Source: Phycisphaerales bacterium (GTDB lineage Bacteria; Planctomycetota; Phycisphaerae; Phycisphaerales; SM1A02). Taken from it: a stretch of 6,553 nucleotides of DNA. How positions within the stretch are numbered: position 1 is the first letter of the stretch; each line of letters opens with the position of its first letter. The translations under genes were made by a program, and so were the position numbers. The stretch lies in contig DOVP01000101.1 in NCBI GenBank assembly GCA_003520025.1, positions 1 through 6,553 of the forward strand, read 5' to 3'. The notes beneath the pieces are model-generated. The model was not told the DNA's origin and did not search any database. It saw only the letters and a program-made list of their open reading frames with translations. Below are positions 1 through 5,225 of the stretch, piece after piece.

Positions 1-90
1 AAATCGATCCCGAAGCACCGGTACATCCCGGGGCAGGATTTCCCAGCAGTCGCAGGGCTGGGAATCGGTCTGGGGGGGGTGAGCGGTCAT
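1..90 (-). CDS. Partial unidentified protein (N-terminal 30 residues)
   Basis: An open frame begins with ATG at 90-88 and runs leftward off the window without a stop, giving 30 codons. The visible protein starts MTAHPPQTDS and continues with a Cys-x-Cys-Trp pair and a charged stretch ending Arg-Asp-Arg-Phe; I do not recognise it. It lies 51 bases downstream of the recX stop on the same strand, so it is probably the next gene of the TPR-recX group. Support for it being real: that direction otherwise stays empty to the edge, and the start context (CCTCC directly before ATGACCG) is identical over 12 bases to that of the TPR gene. There is no Shine-Dalgarno sequence. Codons 5 and 6 lie in a run of eight C (eight G on the plus strand, 72-79). 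The call rests on only 30 codons, so it could be a chance open frame. Confidence 0.45.
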   Translation of the reverse strand, partial: MTAHPPQTDSQPCDCWEILPRDVPVLRDRF

Positions 91-141
91 GGAGGACGAT
101 GGTACAACCGCTGCTGGCGCGGCACGAGAGAGGCAATCAGG

Positions 142-795
142 TCAGGGGGATGAGTCCAGAGGAGAAGGAGGGATTTGGATTGCCTGAGTGATGGCCTCTT
201 CGGAGAAGCCTTTGCGGGCGAGGCGAGCGGCAAGCCGGCGGGTGGCCGTCTCTTGCGGGAGATGGCGGAGGCTGCGCATGGCGTATTCGGCGGCTTCGTG
301 CGCGTCGGCGTATTCGTCTCGGTTGCCGAGCAGGGTGGCGACGATCTGTTCGACGAGAGCCGGCTCGAAACCGCGGCGGCGGAGTGTGGCGGAGAGCGCT
401 CGGGCACCGATGGGGCCTGCTCGCAGTTTCTCCTCCGCGATGCGGGTTGCAGTGGCTTCATCGTCGAGTAGGCCGTCCGCGGCGAGTTCGTCCAGAACCG
501 CTTCGAGTTCCTCGGTGCTTGCGGCGTGGGTCGCGATCCGGGCGGCCAGTCGTTGGCGGCTTGCCGCCGCTCGTGACAACGAGCGGATGGCGCGAAGGCG
601 AAGGGCTGCCCGCTGCTGGCAGACTTCCAACTCCGCCAGCGTGTCCGGGCCGAGCGGCATACCCACGGCGAGCCTCATGTGTTCGACATCCCCGCGGCGG
701 ATACGCCCGACGAGATGCCGCCCCGACTTGATCCGGCAAAGGTCAGGCTCGCGAGGATCGGGGATGATGTCCGTGATCGTGAGCAGCTCAGTCAC
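142..795 (-). CDS. recX: RecX-family regulatory protein
   Basis: A 217-residue protein of the RecX family. RecX proteins bind RecA filaments in the cytoplasm and restrain, or in some species modulate, recombinase activity. The N-terminal part (about 1-60) resembles the beta-rich extension of longer RecX proteins. It is followed by three helical repeats: about 60-105 (A-L-R-L-R-A-I-x-x-L-S-R then L-A-A-R-I), about 108-152 (the hallmark L-L-D-D with A-x-R-I-A-E-E-K-L and L-R-R-R-G-F) and about 162-206 (A-E-Y-A-M, then L-A-A-R-L-A-R-K-G-F-S-E-E). Length is typical of an extended RecX. The start is GTG at 795-793, and it overlaps the stop of the upstream TPR gene within the 8-base string GTGACTGA, which implies translational coupling. 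No recA is visible in the window, so the partnership with RecA is family knowledge only. The protein ends in a short Pro/Ser-rich tail. Confidence 0.9.
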   Translation of the reverse strand: MTELLTITDIIPDPREPDLCRIKSGRHLVGRIRRGDVEHMRLAVGMPLGPDTLAELEVCQQRAALRLRAIRSLSRAAASRQRLAARIATHAASTEELEAVLDELAADGLLDDEATATRIAEEKLRAGPIGARALSATLRRRGFEPALVEQIVATLLGNRDEYADAHEAAEYAMRSLRHLPQETATRRLAARLARKGFSEEAITQAIQIPPSPLDSSP

Positions 796-1108
796 GCCGT
801 CCCCACGTGGCTTGAAGTTCGGCGAGTTCCTCGGCGGCCTTCTCGTCTCCTTGCGACTGAGCTACGTCCAGTCCGGCATCCACTGCCGCATCGGCCTCCT
901 TGAACTGCCTGAGGTGGGCAAGGCTGCGGGCCCGGTGGAAGTGTGCATATGGCTGATCTGGCTCGGAGGCCAGGGATTGCTGCAAATGGGCGGCCGCGGC
1001 CTCGTGCTCTCCTCGCCGGGCGTATTCCATGCCCATGGCATACAGGCAGAACGCATCGCTGGGGTCGGTGGCCAGAAGTCGATGAAGTTGTTCGAGTCGA
1101 TCGGTCAT
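788..1108 (-). CDS. Small tetratricopeptide-repeat protein
   Basis: A 106-residue soluble protein made almost wholly of TPR helices. Repeat one spans about residues 18-51 (A-F-C-L-Y-A-M-G-M-E-Y-A-R-R-G then A-A-A-H-L-Q-Q-S-L). Repeat two spans about 52-85 (P-Y-A-H-F-H-R-A-R-S-L-A, then A-D-A-A-V-D-A-G-L), followed by an Ala/Glu-rich closing helix. TPRs mediate protein-protein contacts; no partner can be read from the sequence. I chose ATG at 1108-1106 because the protein then begins with a natural helix (MTDRLEQLHRLL) and TPR homology starts soon after. An extension to 1228 is open but is Arg-rich, without family character, and would overlap the start of the divergent lipoprotein gene. The gene heads the minus-strand group with recX. 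There is no Shine-Dalgarno sequence; CCTCC directly precedes the ATG. The TPR fold is secure, the function unknown. Confidence 0.83.
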   Translation of the reverse strand: MTDRLEQLHRLLATDPSDAFCLYAMGMEYARRGEHEAAAAHLQQSLASEPDQPYAHFHRARSLAHLRQFKEADAAVDAGLDVAQSQGDEKAAEELAELQATWGRRD

Positions 1109-1149
1109 GGAGGGCCTGCGATGCCGCCTTCTTTCGTATTCTTCACGGC
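1109..1149. promoter_or_regulatory. Divergent intergenic spacer (TPR gene / lipoprotein gene)
   Basis: These 41 bases separate two genes reading away from each other, so promoters for both transcripts must lie here or extend into the neighbouring coding regions. On the plus strand a T-rich stretch (TTCTTTCGTATTCTTC, 1130-1145) is the only AT-leaning part, and TATTCT at 1138-1143 resembles a -10 hexamer at 4 of 6 positions, but it is too close to the ATG at 1150 to be convincing. Location is inferred from gene orientation; no promoter is assigned. Confidence 0.3.
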
Positions 1150-2616
1150 ATGCAAGACATGCTATGCCGCTGGGTTCGTCACATTCTACCCGTGCTTGCC
1201 GTGTGCGCTGCTGCCGGCTGCGATACATCGTGGCGGCCGCCCGTCTCGATTCGTCCGCAGACGCGGTCTATCGTGGTGGATCATCAGACGGATGGCACCC
1301 ACCGCCGCTTGCTCGTGAAGGATTCCGTGTGGTATCAGTTGACAGGTTCAGATCTGTTGGTGCTTGATACGACGGGAAGGCTGATCTCGCGGCAGCAACT
1401 CGCATCTTCCGGGACATCGGCCCCTGGACGAGATCTGATCGCGGTGAACGATCAACTGGCTGTATTGCTCGGTGACAATGAGGTTGTGCTACTGGAGTTG
1501 TCCGATCCGTGGCGACCGAAGATCGTGGATCGGATCGATGCAGCAACGCTTGGCATGTGGCCAACGAGGCTTGGCAGTCGAGAGGACGAGGTTGTGGTTC
1601 TTGGCCGTGGCTCGGCGCGAACCCTTTCCGGCGGCATCGTCGCCCGATCGGACGGGGAGGAGATCACCAGCCTCGTGGACCATCGGCAACGGCTGCTTCA
1701 TGTCGCTGGGCGGCGAATTCATCGTCGCGCAGGCGACACGTACCTCGGTACCGCTTCGCTTCTGCAGGTAGCCTTGCCAAATCGACATTTGCCAGACGCA
1801 GCGTTGTTGTTTGCGAGAAATGAATCGAGTGGCTCACTTGTCGGGTTTCTCGGCGAGGACTGCCGGGAGTTGGATGCTGCTGTGATGACCGTCGCCATCC
1901 CGGGTGAGGTCACGCGGCTGCGGCAGCGGGGGGGCCGTGTGCTCGTGGTGAGCGATGCGGCGCTCACCGTTTTGCGGCCTACGGGTGAGGGCTTGCAGAA
2001 CGAGTGGTCGTGGCCGATCGAGGGCCTGCAGGATGCGGACTGGATCGATGACGAACACATGGCTGTTGCGGGTACCTTCGGCTGCGGCATCGTGTCTGTC
2101 GGCGCACATGATCCGATCGAAACCGCAGTGGCTTGGCGTCCGGCTCCGGCGGGTTTGACGCGAGCGGCTTCCGATGGATCGGGGTTGCGTGCGGACGGGG
2201 CTGGCGGGCACTGGGTCTACCAGATCGGGCAGCAGGCCACGCAGGAAGTGCCGCTGGAAACACCGCTCGCGGACCCCGCCCGCGAAGCTGCAGTCTTGGG
2301 CTGGTCGGCGCAGATCAACGATACGGGGGTCGCGGAACTCAAGGCCCCCGATGGATCACACACGCTTGAAGCGCCTGGTGGAGGGCGGTTCTACTGCGTC
2401 GCCGCCACCGAGGATGCATTCTGGTTCGGACACGATCGCGGCATTCTGTTGTTGAGTTTGCAGGCGAGCGAGGACGGTCACGCCGCCATCGAGTCGCGAC
2501 GGCTTGGCATCCTGATCGACGGACCGGTCATCTGCATAGAACCGCTGGTACTCGGCCGGGGTGTGGCATATGCGGCGGAGCATGGGGGATTTGGGGTGGT
2601 GCGGGAAGAGTATTGA
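1150..2616 (+). CDS. Predicted lipoprotein with beta-propeller-like repeats
   Basis: A 488-residue protein. From the ATG at 1150 it begins with a lipoprotein signal: basic residues (Arg7, Arg10), a hydrophobic core (I-L-P-V-L-A-V-C-A-A) and a lipobox A-A-G-C with the acylated Cys at residue 24, so it should be exported and lipid-anchored. The frame is open back to 943, but that stretch is Arg/Trp-rich, antisense to the TPR gene, and would bury the signal peptide; ATG 1159 also keeps it. The mature part is beta-rich with many short hydrophobic strands and Gly/Asp turns. Residues about 112-131 (V-V-L-L-E-L-S-D-P-W-R-P-K-I-V) resemble LVIVD-type propeller repeats, whose core is x-V-D-V-S-D-P-x-x-P. 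Similar strand-turn units recur, for example L-L-V-L-D-T-T-G-R near 69-77. No catalytic motif is visible. It stands alone on its strand, divergent from the TPR-recX group and convergent with nth. A binding or scaffolding role is inferred from the fold only. Confidence 0.72.
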   Translation: MQDMLCRWVRHILPVLAVCAAAGCDTSWRPPVSIRPQTRSIVVDHQTDGTHRRLLVKDSVWYQLTGSDLLVLDTTGRLISRQQLASSGTSAPGRDLIAVNDQLAVLLGDNEVVLLELSDPWRPKIVDRIDAATLGMWPTRLGSREDEVVVLGRGSARTLSGGIVARSDGEEITSLVDHRQRLLHVAGRRIHRRAGDTYLGTASLLQVALPNRHLPDAALLFARNESSGSLVGFLGEDCRELDAAVMTVAIPGEVTRLRQRGGRVLVVSDAALTVLRPTGEGLQNEWSWPIEGLQDADWIDDEHMAVAGTFGCGIVSVGAHDPIETAVAWRPAPAGLTRAASDGSGLRADGAGGHWVYQIGQQATQEVPLETPLADPAREAAVLGWSAQINDTGVAELKAPDGSHTLEAPGGGRFYCVAATEDAFWFGHDRGILLLSLQASEDGHAAIESRRLGILIDGPVICIEPLVLGRGVAYAAEHGGFGVVREEY

Positions 2617-2674
2617 GCAATCGTGCTCGTCAGACGTGGGCGCTCTCCCTGAAGAGGCGAGAAGAGTGGTGGCG
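2617..2674. other. Convergent intergenic spacer (lipoprotein / nth)
   Basis: These 58 bases lie between the stop of the plus-strand lipoprotein and the TAA stop of the minus-strand nth. Both transcripts end here or overlap. I see only a 4-bp stem (CTCT 2643-2646 with AGAG 2653-2656) and no T-tract in either direction, so no intrinsic terminator is called. Confidence 0.5.
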
Positions 2675-3358
2675 TTACTTGGCGCAACTGCATCGACTGG
2701 CAATGCCGTATTGCTTGCAGACGGGGTGCCCGCCACAGACGCAGTTTCTTGCTTTGCAGGCGTAGCGGCCGTGGAAGACCAGAAGGTGGCTGAGCATGGT
2801 CCACCGCGGCTTGGGGAAGAGTGCCATGAGATCTCGCTCGATCTTCGCCGCACTGCCCTCGTGATCGCTCAGCCCCAGCCGCCACGCGAGCCGCATCACG
2901 TGCGTGTCGACGACCACGCCTTCGTTGATGCCGAATGCGTTTCCAAGCACGACGTTGGCCGTTTTTCTTGCGACACCTCGCAGCGTCAACAGGTCCTCCA
3001 TGGTTGCGGGCACCTCGCCGCCGTATTCGTTGACGATACGACGCATCGACTCGACGACGGCCTTGGACTTGTTGCGGTAGAGACCGATCGTGGCGATGTA
3101 AGGCTGGATGTCTTCGGGTTCGACGGCGGCGAATTCAGCTGGGGTCTTGAATGCATCGAAGAGGGCGGGTGTGGCGGCGTTGACCGCAACATCCGTACTC
3201 TGGGCTGAGAGGATCGTGGCGATCAGCAGTTCGTGTGGCGAGACAGCGTTCAGTTCACACGTCGCTTCGGGCCACGCTTTCTCAAGTGCTTTGTACAGGC
3301 GCATGGCCCTGGCGCGATCTTTGGGTGAGGCCTTCGGTTGTGGTTTGGATGTGCTCAT
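2675..3358 (-). CDS. nth: Endonuclease III (DNA glycosylase / AP lyase) with an atypical C-terminal cysteine motif
   Basis: A 227-residue protein of the helix-hairpin-helix glycosylase family, which removes oxidised pyrimidines and cleaves the abasic strand in base excision repair. Visible landmarks: L-S-A-Q-S-T-D (50-56); the hairpin L-R-G-V-A-R-K-T-A-N-V-V-L (126-138) with catalytic Lys132; V-V-V-D-T-H-V (148-154) with catalytic Asp151; and H-G-R-Y-A-C (196-201), where the iron-sulfur loop begins. The usual loop is C-x6-C-x2-C-x5-C. Here Cys201 and Cys208 fit, but the third position is His211 and the fourth Tyr217. Extra cysteines sit at 206, 214, 223 and 225. The reading frame is intact to a TAA stop, so this is not an evident frameshift. 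The N-terminal 15 residues are a basic, low-complexity tail. The ATG overlaps the moaE stop (ATGA), indicating coupled translation. The glycosylase call is firm; the cluster state is open. Confidence 0.93.
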   Translation of the reverse strand: MSTSKPQPKASPKDRARAMRLYKALEKAWPEATCELNAVSPHELLIATILSAQSTDVAVNAATPALFDAFKTPAEFAAVEPEDIQPYIATIGLYRNKSKAVVESMRRIVNEYGGEVPATMEDLLTLRGVARKTANVVLGNAFGINEGVVVDTHVMRLAWRLGLSDHEGSAAKIERDLMALFPKPRWTMLSHLLVFHGRYACKARNCVCGGHPVCKQYGIASRCSCAK

Positions 3359-3792
3359 ACTTGTTCTGTAACGGGGTGGCCATCGACCCAGGTCGTGCCA
3401 TCAGCCCATACTTCCTGTTTCCAGATCGGCACTCGCATCTTCAGTGTGTCGATGAGCCATCGGCAGGCCTCGAACCCATCGCCGCGGTGTCCGGAGACGA
3501 GTTCGATGCACACACTCGCTTCGCCGATGCCCACGACACCCTCGGCATGTTGCAGCCGTACTGCCGAGAGATTCCACCGAGCGACGGCTTCGTCGGCCAG
3601 TTCCCGGAGTACTGCGGTGGCCATGTCGGTGTGGGCTCGATAGTCCAAGTGTTTCAAACTGCCGTGAGTTGGATGAGACTCCGCTCTGGTTCGTCCGACG
3701 AACACAACCTCCGCCCCTCCTGATGGGCGAGGCGAGAAGCCAAGTGGCCGCACCGGGTCCGGTTTCATCGCGATCTCAATCGTGGGCGGCAT
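3355..3792 (-). CDS. moaE: Molybdopterin synthase catalytic subunit MoaE
   Basis: A 145-residue MoaE. It forms the large subunit of molybdopterin synthase with the thiocarboxylated carrier MoaD and converts cyclic pyranopterin monophosphate to molybdopterin in the cytoplasm. Motifs, numbered from ATG 3792: G-A-E-V-V-F-V-G-R-T-R (26-36) with conserved Arg36; H-A-E-G-V-V-G-I-G-E-A-S-V (82-94); G-H-R (101-103); F-E-A-C-R-W-L-I-D-x-L-K (107-118) and V-P-I-W-K-Q-E (121-127). Lys118 and Lys125 correspond to the two active-site lysines known from Escherichia coli MoaE (119 and 126). I chose ATG 3792 over the in-frame GTG at 3813 because family homology begins at about I-E-I-A and the numbering then fits. 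AGGA directly precedes this ATG, too close for a good ribosome site. The stop overlaps the nth start by four bases. No moaD, moaA or moaC is in the window, so MoaD must be encoded elsewhere or lie outside. Confidence 0.92.
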   Translation of the reverse strand: MPPTIEIAMKPDPVRPLGFSPRPSGGAEVVFVGRTRAESHPTHGSLKHLDYRAHTDMATAVLRELADEAVARWNLSAVRLQHAEGVVGIGEASVCIELVSGHRGDGFEACRWLIDTLKMRVPIWKQEVWADGTTWVDGHPVTEQV

Positions 3793-3842
3793 TCCTGCAC
3801 GGTACCGCGCCACGGACTGATTGTGAGCAGTACACTGAGGGC
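3793..3842. promoter_or_regulatory. Divergent intergenic spacer (moaE / acpS)
   Basis: Fifty bases separate the divergent starts of moaE and acpS and should carry, or adjoin, promoters for both. On the plus strand TACACT (3831-3836) matches a -10 consensus at 4 of 6 positions but lies only six bases before the acpS ATG. GAGGG (3837-3841) just before the ATG could serve as a weak, closely spaced ribosome site. No clear operator repeat is visible. Promoter presence is inferred from orientation. Confidence 0.3.
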
Positions 3843-4238
3843 ATGCCCGAGTTGGTGCACGGCGTGGACCTCGTCGAGATTCGGCGGATCGAGTCGATGT
3901 TGGAATCGCATGGCGATCACTTCATCGACCGCGTGTTCACAGCCGCTGAGCAGCGGTATGCCGAGGAGGGCGGCGAGGGGCGTGCCGAACGATACGCCGC
4001 CCGCTTCGCCGCCAAAGAAGCCATCTTCAAGGCACTCGGATGCGGCTGGGCGGGCGGAACCGCGTGGATCGATGTCGGCGTGACACATCACGCTGGCGGC
4101 GCGCCAGCTGTGGAGTTGACAGGGCAGACCGCGACGCTCGCTAAGGAACAGGGTATTTCCAGTTGGGTGCTGAGCCTTTCGCACAGTGGCGGCTTGGCCA
4201 TCGCAAGCGTTGTCGGCACGCCTGAGGGGAGGGGCTGA
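3843..4238 (+). CDS. acpS: Holo-[acyl-carrier-protein] synthase
   Basis: A 131-residue AcpS, which transfers 4'-phosphopantetheine from coenzyme A to the serine of acyl carrier protein and so switches on fatty-acid synthesis. Family motifs: H-G-V-D-L-V-E-I-R-R-I (6-16) with Mg-binding Asp9; R-F-A-A-K-E-A-I-F-K-A-L-G (54-66) with Lys58 and Mg-binding Glu59; and the closing L-S-L-S-H-S (110-115) ahead of the last strand A-I-A-S-V-V. Length is normal for the family. The frame is open upstream to 3669, but ATG 3843 places Asp9 exactly where it sits in known AcpS proteins, and the longer form would overlap moaE on the other strand. It is the first gene of the plus-strand group; the next gene starts two bases after its stop. 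Near-certain assignment. Confidence 0.95.
   Translation: MPELVHGVDLVEIRRIESMLESHGDHFIDRVFTAAEQRYAEEGGEGRAERYAARFAAKEAIFKALGCGWAGGTAWIDVGVTHHAGGAPAVELTGQTATLAKEQGISSWVLSLSHSGGLAIASVVGTPEGRG
4224..4234 (+). promoter_or_regulatory. Strong Shine-Dalgarno site for the membrane-protein gene
   Basis: The string GAGGGGAGGGG contains GGAGG at 4228-4232, eight bases before the ATG at 4241. It lies within the last codons of acpS, so ribosomes ending acpS can restart directly. It is the only clear Shine-Dalgarno sequence in the window; most other starts here lack one. Confidence 0.7.
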
Positions 4239-4240
4239 GT

Positions 4241-4933
4241 ATGGCACGCCGAGGCTCCCGTCCATCCCTGTATGAAGTCGCCCGCACGAGACTCGACCGC
4301 ACCGGGCAGGGGGCCGACCCGCCTCTGGAGGAGGCAGGGGAAGCGCCGCCACCGACTTCGCGGTTTACGCCTGGAAGTAGCCTTCGACTTCCTATGGGAT
4401 TCGTCGTGCTCGGCATCGTGCTGGTGCTCGGTTTCATTGTGCTGGCTTGGTGGCTGGGCAAGGGTGCTGGCGAGGCGGAGGCGAGGGTTGATGCTCGAAG
4501 CCAGAGGCCGGCTCGGGTGGTCCTAGATCCGCTTGAGTATCAACCGCCCGTTCCCGTTATCGAGTCTCCGGCATTGCCGGCAGAAGTCACGCCGTCGCCT
4601 CCGGAGCAGCCTCCATCTGCTGTAGAGCCGCTTTCGGGCGGGGATCCGCGTGTTCGGGGCTTTCACTATTTCGTTCTTGCCGAGACTCGCCCAGCTGGGG
4701 CCGAGGAAATCGCAGCCTTCTGCCGCGAGCAAGGACTTGATGTTGCGGTCGTTTCGAGTCACAATACGCGGCTCGCACAGGTCATTGCCCTGCCCGGGCT
4801 TGCCTCGCCCCGCTCGTCGGATCCTGCCCACCGGGCCTTGGATGCCAGAATTGAGGAAGTGGGTCGTCGATGGGAGCAATCGGGCAGGCGGACTAGTTTC
4901 TCGGATCGGTATTTGCAATCAAAGGGCGACTGA
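4241..4933 (+). CDS. Single-pass membrane protein with Pro-rich linker and possible SPOR-like C-terminal domain
   Basis: A 230-residue protein I cannot name. Order of parts: a basic, Pro-rich cytoplasmic N-terminus (1-48); one transmembrane helix (about 51-72, P-M-G-F-V-V-L-G-I-V-L-V-L-G-F-I-V-L-A-W-W); a short charged stretch (75-95); a Pro/Glu linker (about 101-135); and a C-terminal alpha/beta domain (about 137-215). That domain has a strand (G-F-H-Y-F-V-L-A), a helix (A-E-E-I-A-A-F-C-R-E-Q-G), strands (D-V-A-V-V and A-Q-V-I-A-L-P-G) and a helix (L-D-A-R-I-E-E-V-G-R-R-W). This strand-helix-strand order, with anchor and linker, recalls SPOR peptidoglycan-binding proteins, but I cannot show SPOR signature residues. 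The N-terminus is Arg-rich, so the C-terminal domain most likely faces the periplasm. The start has a good ribosome site overlapping the acpS end; the small basic protein gene follows after three bases. Topology is fairly sure, domain identity is a guess. Confidence 0.72.
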   Translation: MARRGSRPSLYEVARTRLDRTGQGADPPLEEAGEAPPPTSRFTPGSSLRLPMGFVVLGIVLVLGFIVLAWWLGKGAGEAEARVDARSQRPARVVLDPLEYQPPVPVIESPALPAEVTPSPPEQPPSAVEPLSGGDPRVRGFHYFVLAETRPAGAEEIAAFCREQGLDVAVVSSHNTRLAQVIALPGLASPRSSDPAHRALDARIEEVGRRWEQSGRRTSFSDRYLQSKGD

Positions 4934-4936
4934 ACA

Positions 4937-5197
4937 ATGAGCCTCCATCGCAGCCTCAAGACCAAACCCGCTGGCCTGAATCAGCACCGCAACGTACTCA
5001 AGCGGAGCGAGCGGGTGGAGAAACTCGCCGAAAAAGGCGAATTTGATTTCGAGAACGACTCGCCCATCGGATTGGTCAAGGTCGCCAACCGCGCAGTTGT
5101 GACCAAGAAGCCCAAGAAGGAACAGACTGAGGAAACCACCGAGGGCGCCGAGGGCGGCGAAGGCACTGAGGGCGAAGCCGCCGCAGAAACAGAATGA
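4937..5197 (+). CDS. PVC-type small basic protein with acidic C-terminal tail
   Basis: An 86-residue protein. Residues 1-61 match the pattern I know as the 'small basic protein' family (TIGR04137 by memory), found in Planctomycetes, Verrucomicrobia and Chlamydiae: M-S-L-H-R-S-L-K at the start, R-N-V-L-K-R-S-E-R-V-E-K-L (18-30), and S-P-I-G-L-V-K-V (42-49), ending with the basic V-T-K-K-P-K-K. Its biochemical role is not settled; ribosome or RNA association is a guess from size and charge. Typical members, as I recall them, stop near the basic end. This one adds residues 62-86, containing only Glu, Gly, Thr, Ala and Gln, with ten glutamates and four tandem E-G-x units. The start is fixed by the family opening and lies three bases after the membrane-protein stop, with no good Shine-Dalgarno site. 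It is the strongest taxonomic marker in the window. Confidence 0.82.
   Translation: MSLHRSLKTKPAGLNQHRNVLKRSERVEKLAEKGEFDFENDSPIGLVKVANRAVVTKKPKKEQTEETTEGAEGGEGTEGEAAAETE
5141..5176 (+). repeat. Four 9-base tandem repeats encoding E-G-x
   Basis: Four imperfect 9-base units (GAGGGCGCC, GAGGGCGGC, GAAGGCACT, GAGGGCGAA) encode E-G-A, E-G-G, E-G-T and E-G-E at residues 69-80 of the small basic protein. Every change of copy number keeps the reading frame, so the tail length may vary between strains by slippage; that last point is inference. Confidence 0.75.
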
Positions 5198-5225
5198 TCC
5201 AGACCTCGCCTTCGTCGGTGGTGTC

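Noticed and set aside
943..1149. N-terminal extension of the lipoprotein (69 more residues)
   Set aside because: It would place the signal peptide and lipobox inside the protein, is antisense to the TPR gene and has no domain character; ATG 1150 or 1159 gives a normal lipoprotein start.
1109..1228. Longer TPR protein starting at 1228
   Set aside because: The added 40 residues are Arg/Cys-rich without TPR character and run into the divergent lipoprotein coding sequence.
188..1318. A 376-codon plus-strand open frame across recX and the TPR gene
   Set aside because: It is antisense to two genes with clear family features, its protein is Arg/Ser/Ala-rich low-complexity sequence typical of shadow frames in GC-rich DNA, and it also overlaps the lipoprotein start in another frame.
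2561..3208. A 215-codon plus-strand open frame over nth
   Set aside because: It overlaps the catalytic core of Nth on the opposite strand and overlaps the end of the lipoprotein gene; it shows no recognisable motif.
3669..3842. Extended AcpS starting at 3669
   Set aside because: The extension is antisense to moaE and would shift the conserved Asp from position 9 to 67; known AcpS proteins start just before this motif.
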